Shown: positions 47,188 to 59,572 of the stretch, one piece after another
Numbering within the stretch: the stretch's first letter is position 1
Layout of the letters: each line of letters begins with the position of its first letter
Source of the DNA: Nannobrachium achirus
Taxonomy: Eukaryota; Chordata; Actinopteri; Myctophiformes; Myctophidae
Direction: 5' to 3'
DNA length: 64,000 nt
Assembly: GCA_963921795.1 (NCBI GenBank)
Contig: OY997645.1
Location: 21,514,918 to 21,578,917, forward strand
The notes under the pieces: generated by a model
What the model was told of the DNA's origin: nothing
Database searches by the model: none
Seen by the model: the letters and a program-made list of their open reading frames with translations, nothing else
Translations under genes and position numbers: made by a program

Positions 47188-47189
<2 letters not shown>
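46666..47189. other. intergenic, nothing firm
   Basis: ATCGATTAATCCCTTAACAG near 47130 resembles a common fish repeat end. Otherwise nothing was recognised. Confidence 0.4.

Positions 47190-47271
<82 letters not shown>
47190..47271. repeat. (AC)n microsatellite
   Basis: About 80 bp of AC repeat. Confidence 0.96.
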
Positions 47272-47273
<2 letters not shown>

Positions 47274-47484
47274 CTCTTTATATATGTTACAGTGTTTTTG
47301 AGGTACCAGTGAGATTGGGATTCGGAGCGCTTATTTGTCATGTCATGGCATTGGGGAGCTGCTCAGTGGTAGAGAATTTGACTGCATTGGTCCGACGTCT
47401 CATTGTTCCTTCATTGTTCCCATTAGTTCCACGCTGGTGAATGCCAACCTGCCAACACTGGTGGATGTTAACCTGGTGAATGCT

Positions 47485-47655
47485 ATATGCCTAAACCTAA
47501 CCCTAATCCTAACCCTAACCTCAGTAAAACTATGCCTAAACCTAACCCTAACCTCAGTAAAACTATGCCTAAACCTAAAATGGTGAATGCTAACCAGGTG
47601 AATGTTAACCTGGTGAATGATAACCCTAACTTCAGTAAAACTATTCCTAAATATC
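47485..47655. repeat. tandem repeat with telomere-like CCTAAC units
   Basis: About three imperfect copies of a unit combining CCTAAACCTAACCCTAACC with TCAGTAAAACTATG. It is interstitial and degenerate, not a chromosome end. Confidence 0.8.
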
Positions 47656-47764
47656 TAACCATGTAGGACTAATTATGGGTAGTTCCCCGAAGGAGGCACC
47701 GCTTGCTCCACCTTGTGCCCAAAAACAAGCACTCCTGGTCTCAATCTCACTGAATCTCAAAAAC

Positions 47765-47862
47765 AATGTGACATGCCGTCAGGATCGGGACTTGAACCCA
47801 CGGCGTGCTGTCAGGCTACATTGAGCCAGGTGCCAGGACCAAATTCAGAGCTGCTTTCTAGG
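47765..47862 (-). mobile_element. SINE head fragment
   Basis: On the minus strand GGTTCAAGTCCCGATCCTGA and TAGCCTGACAGCACGCCGTG match the tRNA-like head of the SINE at 45883. The tail is missing. Confidence 0.5.
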
Positions 47863-48201
47863 AGCACAATGATAAATACATTTAGGGCTTTGGTGATAAT
47901 CTGGCACCACAAGAAACCTCTCTGTTTAAGGAACTTGGCCACCAAACTTGGTTGGTGCAGATGATGTCATGAAATTCACAGCCAAGGAGACACTGGAGTT
48001 TATCTGAGTGAAAAGGAACTAAAACACAGTGGGAAACAGCAGCAAGCTGGCAGCCAGCAGCACACAGTGTTTTCAACAAAGTCCCCACCATGCTGATGGG
48101 GAATCCCAGCCAGTCTACTGTAATGTAAAAAATCAAACCCATGTTTGAAGTATGAGCGGTGGTGGGTGTGAGCAGTTCATTTAGTTACGTTTCCTAACTA
48201 A

Positions 48202-48411
<210 letters not shown>

Positions 48412-48413
<2 letters not shown>

Positions 48414-49631
48414 GTGTGCCTGGCCTACCACTGGTCACCAGCGGTATTGCAGTTGCAGCTCATGCTACAGACTTGGGAACATGCATAGTCGGACAGGAAC
48501 GGACAAAGTCACTCAGACTCTCATGCCCGTATCATAGTCGGGTCCGCGGTGGAAGGCTTTACACCGCGGTGTAGTCTTTTCGAGTCTTTTTGAGTCATGA
48601 AACTACAACGTTACATCATTCCTCACGGTGTAGAGCTTTCCACTGCGAGTTCCAACACATCTCTCTGTTTTTACTATCAGACAGACAGGCTCTACACCCC
48701 GTTCACTGATTGGTCGACCTGAACCGGTCTAGACGGGGTAAAGGACTTCACCGTGGGCCGTGACTATGATGGCCTGCACTTATTTTCTGACTTGAGGTGG
48801 AAAGCTTTCCACCTCAAATTTGCGGTGGATAGGTCTCCACCGTACACTCTGATACGGGCTTTAGGAGACGGGAGACGGTGTGACCACTGCTCAAAAACAC
48901 CTTGTAAAATGGCCAGAATATATTTGGCAATGAATGTGCTACTAGTGATAGCCATTTTGTGGTTCCACAGATCGAAACCATATTCATTTCCCCCACAGTT
49001 TGAATATTTATTATATTACTAGTCATTACCCGTTCGAAGATATGTGCTCTGAAATGATGCGCAGAGTGTGGGTTTTGGGGTGTGCACACAGTACTGTATA
49101 TGAGCGATAGAAAGTAACTTTAACTGTTGCTTGCATTAGAAAATGTATAGGAGCAATAATGTAAGGACCAGACCTGCAGTTGTAGATTAATTTAACTCAT
49201 AGAGGAATGCTATGTATTGAGACAGACTTCATTGATAAATGTGTAGAAGGATTCCTTTACTATGATTTGCTCTAATTGTGAATATAGATGATCAGTAAAT
49301 CGCTACCAATAGTATATTTATGATGAATAAAAATAATGTAACATCAAAATGGGTGATATAGTTTGACTGGCAATGAAGTATGGAGATAGTGTATGCGTTA
49401 ATCTGTGTATTTGTGTACAACATTGGTAATTTGGGTGCATTTGGTGTTGTCCTCCTCCTAGTGGGGTTCCTTGTACATGTAAATTTTTGTTTTCATTTCA
49501 AATTTGTGTGAAAGTTTATTTTTCACTTCCAATTTGTAGATTATGGTCTATAGAACAATTTTGGTTCGAGTGTCAAGACAGTAGATTGAAGAAAAATATA
49601 TTTTTTGCCCTATTTCCAAAATGACCAAAAT
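48412..49631. other. intergenic, nothing firm
   Basis: 48545-48840 contains several short inverted motifs (CCGCGGTGGAAGG, GGTGGAAAGCTTTCCACC) suggesting a decayed foldback. No gene was found. Confidence 0.4.
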
Positions 49632-50149
49632 CGGAATTGTGTTTTTTGAACAGTGTTTTAGTTTTCCCACAACTGCTGTGTAATATATATTTTTTATTGC
49701 TATATCAAGTCAATAGTGTGTGGGGAATCAACTGGAGTCAAATATTTGTTTTGAATATTAAGATGTTTCACACAATGAGACAATAACATGGTTATTACAC
49801 TCATACAAAACAATACGGTTACATTTTTTTCCTGTACCACAATATAGTGCCATTGGCTTTAACAACTACTAGAACAATATTTTAACAAAGACAAAATAAA
49901 TCTAACACCTATATACAGTCTGCTCTGGTCTAGCTAGTTCTCACAAGTAGGCCTACATTTGCACAGATGTGTGCATTTCAACTTTTCCTTCATGTAACTG
50001 CACCGAGTGCAGGTTGGCATACAAGCACTTTTACAAGTGCACTTCACACTTTAATATATCCTTGGTAAGGGGCAGAGTGGTCCAAATGGGACCACTAATC
50101 CCATAATCAGTGGGACTGTGGACGGGCATCATGGACCTGAATGAACCAG

Positions 50150-50535
50150 TAAGACTCCCTAATCGGGAGATAAGCGACCATCATGTCGCATACACAAACT
50201 TTAGAAGGCAAAGGTAGCCAATCAGGAGGGAATATGGGAAATGGGACTGATCCTTGTTGATGACATGACTATAGAGATACTGTGTACCGCTTTGTGTGAT
50301 TTTAGGGCAGAATCCATTGGATCAGTGTCCAAAAATGTGTTTTGCAAGAATCTGCCTCATGGTGGCGCTAGAAGAGGACCATGTGAGAAATGAGGGGTGG
50401 AGGTTGTGGTTTTGCAACCAAGGAGTGTGTGTGCAATGTTTGGCATGGATCGGGGCAACGGTGGCGGAGATATGAGTAGGGCAAAAGTGTGACGTGTGAC
50501 TGACAGACAGACTGACAGCCGGTGGAGGTTTTGAT
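50150..50535 (+). repeat. insertion of the GGTGGCGCTA repeat family in the left arm
   Basis: Present in the left arm and absent from the mirror position of the right arm. TCATGGTGGCGCTAGAAGAG and GGTGGAGGTTGTGGTTTTGC recur inverted at 63370-63480. Confidence 0.7.
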
Positions 50536-50687
50536 TGACAGAGTACTACACATATGCAGATACATACATATGTGCTGTTGCCCAGGCACTTGCTTGGAAG
50601 ACTGTTCAGATGTTGATCCAAAGCATCAGTTGGGGGTGGAATTCTTTCCACATCCCTAGTTTTCTGTGAGAATTGTGTCATTCAAAC

Positions 50688-51136
50688 CAGTGGCGTTCCT
50701 GAAAATCACGGGGCCCCCCTGCGAGGAGGGGGGTGGGGGCCCTTTTGCAAATGATGATGGAGTTATATCTGTCTGTCATTCAATGTTATATGAGACATAC
50801 ACAAAGGTTTCCTGTGTAAATAAGCTGAAAAGCTTAATAGGATCTCCTTTTAGTTGACCTTGTACCAGTGAACTGTACTGTCATGAAACTGTACCTTTTC
50901 CTATGCAAACTTCTAATAAAGTCTTCACTCAATCAATCAATCAATCTCTCTGGAAGAAGTTGCACATGAACTCTGCTGCCGGACTGAGGCGCTCCAACAC
51001 GACCACTAGCTAAATGCTGGGTGCAGTAAATGTATTTATCTGCATACAGCCCAATGAGCCCATAATATTAACAGCTACATGTTTGCTCCAAACATTCTGA
51101 CGTTTATTTCAGCCAAAGTGCCAGTGGTACAACATT

Positions 51137-51167
<31 letters not shown>

Positions 51168-51459
51168 AGAGAGAGAGAGACAATTACAATTTGGATTACC
51201 TTTCTGTGCTCTTCTTTTTTGGGAAACAAAACATAATATTCCTGTCTTGGTAAGGGAAAGCTAAAGGAGTGCTCATTAACTGTATTCCAAACAGCTGTGT
51301 GGAGCAATGGCTGGGCCAGCAGGCGGGGGAGGGGGAAAGAGACAGCAACCAGTTAGACTGGAGCAGTATGGAGCATTTGGGTGTGTGCTGTGTGGGGGCC
51401 CCCTCTGCTGGGGGCCCCCCTGCATTGCGGGGGTTGCGTGCCCCTCCCCTACGCCACCG
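50688..51459. mobile_element. hAT-type element with exact 8-bp target duplication
   Basis: The ends are CAGTGGCGTTCC and TACGCCACCG, with GGGGCCCC blocks just inside. The flanks 50680-50687 and 51460-51467 are both ATTCAAAC. The mirror arm of the host palindrome has an uninterrupted version of this site near 53660, giving an empty site for comparison. The interior includes a (CAAT)n run near 50930 and (CAA)n and GA repeats near 51140-51180. No transposase. Confidence 0.9.
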
Positions 51460-51796
51460 ATTCAAACACGATCAACATCATTGCCCTCGTTTGAGTTATC
51501 AGGGTACAGCCTACAGACAAAGTTTGTCACCACTTTTTTCAGCCTTGGAGATGCTTATGTTGGAGTGTCGGCGAGGGTTACAGATTCCTCCATGAGGGAT
51601 GGCACTTTGCACATCACCTTGCAGCAGGATCACTTACCCTGGAATTTGAATGACGATGTGCTGTCTGAGCCAGTGAATGCATGGAAGAGAGCCATGCCCT
51701 TGCATGTTGTCATGCCCAGGTTTGTGGCGATGGTATTCAAGGAGATCATTCTAGTAGTCTTTACAGCTTTGAAGGAGATCCAGATTTCCAGCTGAT

Positions 51797-52930
51797 ACTA
51801 AACCGGATTCGGCATGCCATCGACCCTCACCTGAGGGAAAACCAAAACAGCTTTCGAGAGGAGAGAACCACAGTAGCCCAGATCTTGGCCTTGAGGAGAC
51901 TGATCGAGGAGGTGAAGAACAACCTGACGGCTGTATTGTGCTTTATTGACTTCAAAAAAGGCTTTTGAATCAATACACAGAGGCACCATGGTGAAGATCC
52001 TGAAGGCCTACTGTGTCCCTCCCAACCTACTCCGGGCAATAGAGACCATGTATGCAGGAACACAGGCCAAGGTGGTGACCCCAGATGGCAACAGTGAGGA
52101 GTTTGACATCCTGGCTGGGGAGACACCCTAGCCCCCTTCCTCTTTGTCATAGTCCTGGATTATGCGCTCAGGAAGGCCATCAGTGGACAAGAGCAGGATC
52201 TTGGCCTCAAGACGGCACCCTGCAGTAGTCTTGACAGACCTAGACTACGCGGATGACATCAGCCTACTCTCCAACCAATGCCAAGAAAAATGAGGTGATC
52301 ACCTATAAGATCCTCTCAGAACATCCACCTCTCACAACAACAGGAGGCACTGCTCTGAAGGGAGTCAAGGACTTCAAGTACCTGGGCTCATGGGTCAACT
52401 CAACAGAGCAAGATCTTTAAGTGAGGAAGGCACATGCATGGAGGGCCCTTAAAGGCATGGCTAGTGTATGGAACTCCAACCTCCCCCGACAAACCAAACT
52501 CAGCTTCTTCTATGCGATGATAGAGTCTGTTCTCCTATATGGCAGTGAATGCTGGACCTTGCTCTGCAGAAGTCTCTAGACAGGTGCTACACCAGAATGT
52601 TACGTGTAGTGCTCAACATCAGCAAGAGTTCACATGTCAGCAACAAGAATCTGTATGCTGGAATATTAATGGTGAGCAATAAAATAGCAGCCAGGAGAAT
52701 GAGACTTGCAGGACACTGACAAAGACACCAGGAGCTGCCAGCCAGCAAACTGGTGCTGTGGGAACCAACATATGGGCACCGGTCACGAGGACGTCCCACA
52801 CTAACATATGTGGATGTACTCAAGAAAGACGCAGGAGCGCAAAGCACCAGCAAGCTGGCCGGATGTATGGAAAACCGGGATGACTGGAGTCGACGATGGA
52901 AGGCTCGTCTGAGGTCGACCTAGAGAGAGA
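51797..52930 (+). pseudogene. non-LTR retrotransposon reverse transcriptase, broken
   Basis: In shifting frames the stretch encodes HLRENQNSFREERTTVAQIL, FIDFKKAFESIHRGTMVKIL, LAPFLFVIVLDYALRKAI, the catalytic motif LDYADDISLLS (YADD codons 52246-52257), KDFKYLGSWVNSTEQDL and LLYGSECWTL, then HRSRGRPTLTYVDVLKKDAG. These are reverse transcriptase blocks in correct order. At least four frameshifts or stops break it, including a shift near 51960 in the FKKAF block and missing sequence after YADD. It sits in the loop of the large inverted-repeat element. I cannot assign the clade with certainty. Confidence 0.85.
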
Positions 52931-54319
52931 TGACCGCATTCAGAGCCTGGATGTGACGAAAATTACACAGAAGCACTACAACAACATCTGTGTCTCCAGT
53001 ATGCACCATCCCAAGTGATGATGTTTGGAGGGCATAGAGAAGATGTAGGCCTATACTAGGACACAAGTGTCAGCTTCCTCATGGTTGCATTGATCCATTG
53101 GTGGACTGTTTCAAACGTGGTGGACTTGATCACCTGCAGTAATGTAGACATCCTTGTCATCTGGAAACTGTGAATCTGTTAACAACTTACTTGAAAGGAA
53201 TGAGTACAGCTCCTTCTTACTTAACAGCTCCTTCTTGTTGTCAATGTTTGCCAGAAACTTTTGCCAATTTCAGTACTCCACCATCAATAACAAAAGTCAT
53301 AAACAATTGGCACAAATAACTCCTCCTGAACAGAAACCTCCTCAACAGAAATCACATCCAGGCTCTGAATGTGGCTGCGGAAATCTGGATCTCCTTCAAA
53401 GCTGGAAAGATTACTAGAATGATCTCCTTGAATACCATCGCCACAAACCTGGGCATGACAACATGCAAGGGCATGGCTCTATCCATGCATTCACTGGCTC
53501 AGACAGCACATCGTCATTCAAATCCATGGCAGGGTAAGCGATCCTGCTACAAGGTGATGCGCAAAGTGCCATCCCTCATGGAAGAATTTGTAACCCTCGC
53601 TAACACTTCAACACAAGCATCTCCAAGGCTGAAAAAAGTGGGCAATGATGTTGATCATGTTCGAATGACACAATTCTCACATAAAACTAGGGACGTGGAA
53701 AGGATTCCCCCCCAACTGATGCTTTGGATCAACATCTGAACAGAAGCGTCTTCCAAGCAAGCGCCTGGGCGACAGCACGTATCTCTGCATGAATATGTAT
53801 TGTAGTATTATTTCATTCATTCAGGTCCATGCTGACTGTCCACAGTCCCACTGATAATGGGATTAGTGGTCCCATTTGGACCACTCTGCCCCTTGCCAAG
53901 GATATATTAAAGTGTGAAGTGCACTTGTAAACATGCTTGTATGCCAACCTGCACTCGGTGCAGTTGCATGAAAGAAATATTGAAATGCACACGTCTGTGC
54001 AAATGTACTTGTGAGAACTTGCTAGACCAGACCAGACTGTATATAGGTGATTTATTTTGTCTTTGTTAAAATATTGTTCTAGTAGTTGTTAAAGCCAATG
54101 GCACTATATTGTGGTACAGGAAAAAAATGTAACCGTATTGTTTTGTATGAGTGTAATAACCATGTTATTGTCTCATTGTGTGAAATATCATAATATTCAA
54201 AACAAATATTTGACTCCAATTAATTCCCCACACACTATTGACTTGATATAGCAATAAAAAATATATATTACACAGCAGCTGTGGGAAAACTAAGACACTG
54301 TTCAAATAACACAATTCCG

Positions 54320-54659
54320 CACAATGTTTTCAACAGTGTGTGTTCATTTGAATGTTGTGGTCTCCATCGTCATGTAATAATAAGAATATAATAATAATGT
54401 TACAAATAGACCAGTAGCGCCTATCATACTGTTATGTTAAATCAAAGTAGTAAAATATGCCATGAATATAAGGTGCTATAGTGAAAAGTAACAAATGTAT
54501 TTTGAGATGCCGTGGATGTATAGCGGTGCCCTGAGCCTCAAAAGTCGGAGAACCACTGCTATAGAAGCCCGTCAACATGCAGTTTCAATATGGGTTTGAC
54601 TGGATGTTCATGATGGTTATTTTTTTGGAAGGCATCCATAGCCAATTGGAATGAAATAT
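54320..54659. other. intergenic with a hAT-type end
   Basis: CTCAAAAGTCGGAGAACCAC near 54537 resembles an inverted hAT MITE end. Nothing else was recognised. Confidence 0.35.
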
Positions 54660-55250
54660 GACAATCTTGAATGATACATGTTTATGACATGACTCTAGAG
54701 ACAAAATCTGTAGAATGTGTATTGCAAAAGTGTTTAGAAAAATATGCAAAATGGTAGAAAATCTAATTAGACAGAAATCAGCATGGCCTATCCACCTGTT
54801 TCCGCAGTAGCATTATCTGCGGGACACTTCCGGTTAACAGCAGATATACAAGCTCACGTCGCGTGAGATGCATGCAAATGCCGTTCGCCTTCTGCGCAAT
54901 GCACGATGGGATGTTGGAAAGTTGTGGATACGAGGAATTCTGTCATGATCTAAGAAATACATACTGTACAAACAATGCTATATAGGCCAAAATGTGAACG
55001 GCCTGTTGTAGTGCCATATACCCTGAAAGTGATTTGAAAGATTTGGGGTGGAATGTCTTAATTTGCTATGGTTGCTTGCACGACAAGTTTGACGCTGATC
55101 TATCCTGCGATTTGTGAGATTAGCTACGGACTCATGCAGTCAGTCAGTCAGTCACAGACAAACATGCCCTAGAATGTCTGTGATCTTACATAGGCGGACA
55201 AGCTACGACATTTCTCATGGTATACTGCGACCTTCGGTCGCAAACAACAA
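54660..55250 (-). repeat. dispersed repeat copy ending in GCGACC hairpin
   Basis: Contains GTAGTGCCATATACCCTGAA, a CAGTCAGTCAGTCAGTCA run and the terminal TGCGACCTTCGGTCGCA hairpin preceded by GCGGACAAGCTACGACATTT, matching the family of 1246-1720. Confidence 0.55.
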
Positions 55251-55789
55251 CAATTACAAATGACAGTTGGCCCATAAAATATAGCTTCTAATTAATATAA
55301 TATGTAGATGGTAATCATTGCAAGTTGATGGGTTGGATTTGATTTATCTTGGGTTGGATTTAACTCGCTTTGCATTTTGCATTTAGACCTATTATCTCAT
55401 ATAGGCCTAACAGGCAATCATTAGCTGATGGTACACTCACTTAGTAGCTGGATCAATGTCATTGATTATATTGACAGTTAACCAGTGTCTGGACAACAAA
55501 AGTCATAAATGGTTTGTCTCTGCATGCCATTGCCATGTAAAAACATTGACAATAATATATTGCATAGGCCTACACTGTTTTTTTTTTGCTAATATTATTT
55601 TGTAATAAAAAAGACCTTTGAGGGAGTGTAACTTTTTTTGGACACTGTAACGGTTAACCATGACAACAGGTAGAAGCAATTCTAATTCTAGTTAATTCTA
55701 AAAAAAATAAAAAACTCTTGATCAATTAAATGATTTGCTTATGAATCAGACTCAGACTCGGACATCATTTGATTTTTTACTGAATAGGC
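55251..55789. other. intergenic, nothing recognised
   Basis: AT-rich sequence without recognisable genes or repeats. Confidence 0.4.
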
Positions 55790-56250
55790 CTACTGGGGGC
55801 GGGGGTCACGACCCAGCGGATGAATACACTACATTAAGTAGTCGGACCTTCACCTTATCAACAACAAATTTGTCAACGCCTGACTTTGAATAAAGTCATG
55901 CAGTAATGTGGCTGTAAACGGACAGTGAATACAAGATGCATGACATGTTCTAAACCCCCCAAAAAATAGACATTTGCTCTGGCCTGGACACAAACTAGTG
56001 ACAATAGCCGATCTACAAGCTCACAACATTGTTTTGCACCGCGTTGTGAGCTTGCAGATCGGCTATTTTTCTTAAACATTTGTTTTCTTTATGGAATTTC
56101 TTCGATTTTCCTTTGATTTCTTCATGAAATAATTACTGGAAAAAAAACGGATTTGTTTTTTTAATTCATGAAAACTTTTGCTCATTTGATAACGTTTTTT
56201 TTTAATAATGAAGAACAAAACGTAGAAAACAAAAAAAATGAAGGGACCCA
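55790..56250 (-). mobile_element. hAT-type MITE with palindromic core (copy 3)
   Basis: On the minus strand GGGTCCC, TTTCATGAATTAAAAAAAC, ATTTCATGAAGAAATC, AGAAATTCCATAAAG and AAACAAATGTTTA follow the same order as in 21250-21604, then the palindrome at 56003-56067 (AATAGCCGATCTACAAGCTC and its exact complement apart from one base). The membrane-like reading frame across this stretch is an artefact. Confidence 0.7.
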
Positions 56251-57299
56251 TAATAAACGCTGATGTGATGTCGAAAGCCAGAACAAAGTAGTCCCTCCAG
56301 TCCAAGCGGAAGAATCGCGCGGAGGTATATTGCAGTAGTTCCAGGCCCCTCAGCTGATGTGAACGTAGCAGGGCTCTTAGCGATAGAGAGAGAGAGAAAG
56401 AGGAGCTGGTGCACTGTCTGTCTGTTACAACTACAACACTGGAACAAATAGGTAACAATGATACAACATACTGACTGACATCCTGGCCAAACATCTCTGC
56501 GTCAGTGTTGGCCGTGTTATTAAATACCACTGTGGGGGGGAATGATGGTTTGTGTTGCGAAAATATCTCGAGTCATGTTCCTGCTTTGCTGTTTTTTTTG
56601 TGTTAGGAGGAAAAATGTACCAGAGGCCATTTCGTTTGTTCAAGCTAACTAACGCGCGAGCTATATTAGCGTGACAGCCCGCAGTCCCGTTAAAAACAGC
56701 TCCCACCAGATCACCCTGTTGATGTTTATAACTATCATTGATTGTGGCCGTTTGTTTGGACAATCCTACTGGCCTCTTGTCGAGTTGGCAGTGTTCGTTA
56801 ACGCGTTTAACTGGCGACAACAAGGCTCGCTAACGTCCATTAGCTTGCAGTGCCCACAGATAGCTGCTAGGCTAACTTCAATGTTTACACGGCTGTCCTG
56901 TAACCGGATATTGATGCGGTCAACAAATTCTTGTTAGCTAGATAAATCTTAACAAATAAAACGCCTCTTTGTAATACTACATAATCACCACAGGCATACC
57001 AGCTTGCATTTATTTATTGACAATCAGTATTAACCTAGTGGGAGAATAATAAGACCTCGGCTGTCTGTCTATCGTGTTATCGTCATCTATTTGTCTTGTA
57101 ACGTTGAACGGGTCAGTGCATGTTAATTAAGTTTGTTAATCCGTTTGATAAACTGCTAGTTAAGCTGCTCGCTAATGGTACAGTCGCTACTTGGTTAGCT
57201 ACAGAAGTGCTAACGTTGCTAATGCAGAAGTGGAATCTGGCCTTCTCGTTAGCAGCAGTTTACCTTATGATCGTCCTCACCAGCTAACGTTTGCTAGCT
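56251..57299. other. unique sequence upstream of trip12
   Basis: Moderately CpG-containing with several GCTAACG motifs (56640-57300). I found no convincing divergent gene. In mammals FBXO36 lies next to TRIP12, but I saw no matching exon. Confidence 0.4.
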
Positions 57300-57638
57300 G
57301 TGTGTGTTTGTGTTCACGTTGACAGCTGCTGGTGGGAGTTTGATACTGGGCCTGGCTGGCTAACGAGCTAACGCTGGCCTTAGATTTTAAGACCCATAAA
57401 CAAACCCAGACTGGCTCTTCTGCGCCAGACACATTTATTATATATATATGTTTTTTTTTTTTACTGAAGCTTTGCTGGTCAACCAACTCAATTTGCCAGC
57501 AAGCGGAGAAGTCAACGCACTTCTCCTGCCAGGTTTTTAGCAGCTCGCGTCGGGTTTTTTACTGCTTACATTACAGCAAACATCTCGTGTGAAGACATTA
57601 TTCCAAGCGATGCTGCCATTTTCCACGGAACATCTCAG
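57300..57638 (+). promoter_or_regulatory. trip12: probable trip12 promoter and non-coding exon 1
   Basis: CpG-containing sequence (CAGCTCGCGTCGGG near 57541). GCTGCCATTTTCC at 57611 is a YY1-type motif often found just downstream of housekeeping promoters. A plausible splice donor CATCTCAG/GTGATC follows at 57638/57639. No transcription evidence is available, so the exon limits are tentative. Confidence 0.4.
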
Positions 57639-59572
57639 GTGATCGTAATGGTAGTTCTCCAACACAAGGCAATGACCTTAGTTGTTCTTTTTCCATGCGT
57701 TTCCTGTGGGGTTTTAGGGCGTACTAAGGAACGGATGGGTTGTGTTCGTGCCTCACATGTTAAGTTTGATAGTAGGCTCTATTTAATGCATGTCCACCGG
57801 TGCGGCAGCTACGCATTTTCGTGTCACCACAGCTAGCTGAAGAAGTTAGCCCACGGAACTTAACGTAGGGGTCGCTTCAGTGTTTGTTTACCACTTTGCC
57901 CATGTAGATACCATTACGCTGTTAACACTAAAACCGTTAACAGCCTTTTGTTTTAACATATAGGGCTTTTACGGAATTGTTCAAAAAAAGATCTGTTTTC
58001 TGGTATAATGTATGGGATTAATAGATTCTGAGGCTAAACATTAGCTGATAATGCTAGCGAACGTAGCAAACTACGTCAGAATTGTTAGGCCGCTGTAAAT
58101 CGTGGGTTTAAAATTCCGAATTCCCTTTGGCATATTAATGTTCTTGGATGTATATGCGTGTATTGCCGTTGTTTGCTTTAAGCTGTCGATTACCTGCGTT
58201 AGTTAATCAAACGCAGTTATCGACTGTGAGACGGCAGTTGTCAGAATGGACGAATAAACAAAGACGAGGATGCGCTGTCAATGTAGGCCTAAAATGGCCT
58301 TGTGATTTTAGCCAAGTATGGCGTATTTTTTGAGCAATTACCATGTTTTAAGTATTTAAGTCAGTCTTGCATGCTAAATTCCAGATTGCAAAATATGAAA
58401 TTGTATCGCAGCAAGTTCTAGCAACATTATACACTATTGGCAAAACGTCTTAGGAATTGAAGTTTTGCATTTCATATTATAATCTGTTCTCTAGCAGGTA
58501 GTTTGACTCTTGATATGAGATTAAGCTTATTTTCAAGAGGAATTTATTCATGCCTGCTATTATGACGTCCTGGTGACAATATCCCTCAATCCTGTGCTGC
58601 CACTAATTATTAGACATCAAATTACGTTCAATAAGCAGCCATTACACAAATACACAGAGATACACACTTATTATATAACTGATAGAAAAGAGACAATGTT
58701 AACTGGTTCTCTCGACATGGCTACTTGACCGTATAATTTTAACTATGGCTCACTTGAGTATTTGTCTTATAGATTAGTACATATTCCTCAATGTTCTAAA
58801 TGAATATCGTTAAACATTCCGATCTTAAAAGTAAATGGCTTTTGAAAACTATAGTCATGAATTTAATAACTATTTTTTTATCAATTTGGGTAAATTTGAA
58901 GATTCATGTTGATGGGTTATGGTGATTTGTGCATAAGTGTGGAGGGCAAGTGTACATTGTCTACCTGGTTCCTAACCTCTAGACCAAAAACGAGTTAGCA
59001 GCCTGATGTAGCAAAATAAATAATGTGAATCATTCTGAGCTAAATTGCCAAGTAGTTTTTTATCTTGGGATATTTCCACTCATCTTACATTTAGTAACCT
59101 TTAGGCTGTGGTATATTGCAGAAGGAAATTGTAGCCATTTTGTTGGACAGACCCTCAGACCTAGCATTTACAGGGCATTCAAAAAGATTTATTGATTGGC
59201 AAATTGACGTGTGCTGGTATGGCATTGTTTTTCAGTGACCCTGGAAAACTGCAGAAAATTTAAGGAAACTTGAATGTCCCATCTGTACAAATCAAGTTAT
59301 ACTGGGCTTTTTGTAGCTGTAATCGGCATAGTCTGCGTAATCACTCAGGTTTCAGCCTAGTTGAATGAATATTCTCATTAAATGTATTTGAAGTCTTGAA
59401 TTTATATATATATTTTTTAAGTCATGAGGTTAGCAACAGTGCGAAACTGACAGCAGCTGAAGGATTTAGATCAATAATTTGGTGTTGAAGAGAATTGTCA
59501 GGTCATCAACAACGACACACCCTTACATTCTTCAGTGCTCATGTGGTTTCTGTCTCTTTTTCTTTCCTTCAG
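57639..59572 (+). other. trip12: probable trip12 intron 1
   Basis: Mostly unique sequence between the candidate first exon and coding exon 2. It ends in the acceptor TTTTTCTTTCCTTCAG. No repeats with clear ends were recognised. Confidence 0.5.

Larger units (their letters stand above)
49632..54319. mobile_element. 4.7-kb inverted-repeat element (large palindrome)
   Basis: The right arm 53380-54319 (about 940 bp) is the inverted copy of the left arm 49632-51795. The ends are CGGAATTGTG and CACAATTCCG. Shared pieces run in mirror order: GCTGTGTAATATATATTTTT, CAGTCTGCTCTGG-like text, GCACCGAGTGCAGGTTGGCA, GGTCCAAATGGGACCACTAA, GATGTTGATCCAAAGCATCA, GTGAATGCATGGA and GAGATCATTCTAGTA. The left arm is longer because two elements inserted there after the palindrome formed (about 50150-50535 and 50688-51459). 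The loop holds a broken reverse transcriptase. No target duplication was established. Confidence 0.85.

Noticed and set aside
47485..47655. Telomere at this position
   Set aside because: Only a few degenerate CCCTAA units mixed with other sequence. Interstitial, with unique sequence on both sides.
56072..56530. A 152-codon minus-strand frame with a membrane-like segment
   Set aside because: It overlaps a MITE copy whose homologue at 21250-21604 has the same text in non-coding form. The hydrophobic run comes from T-rich repeat sequence.
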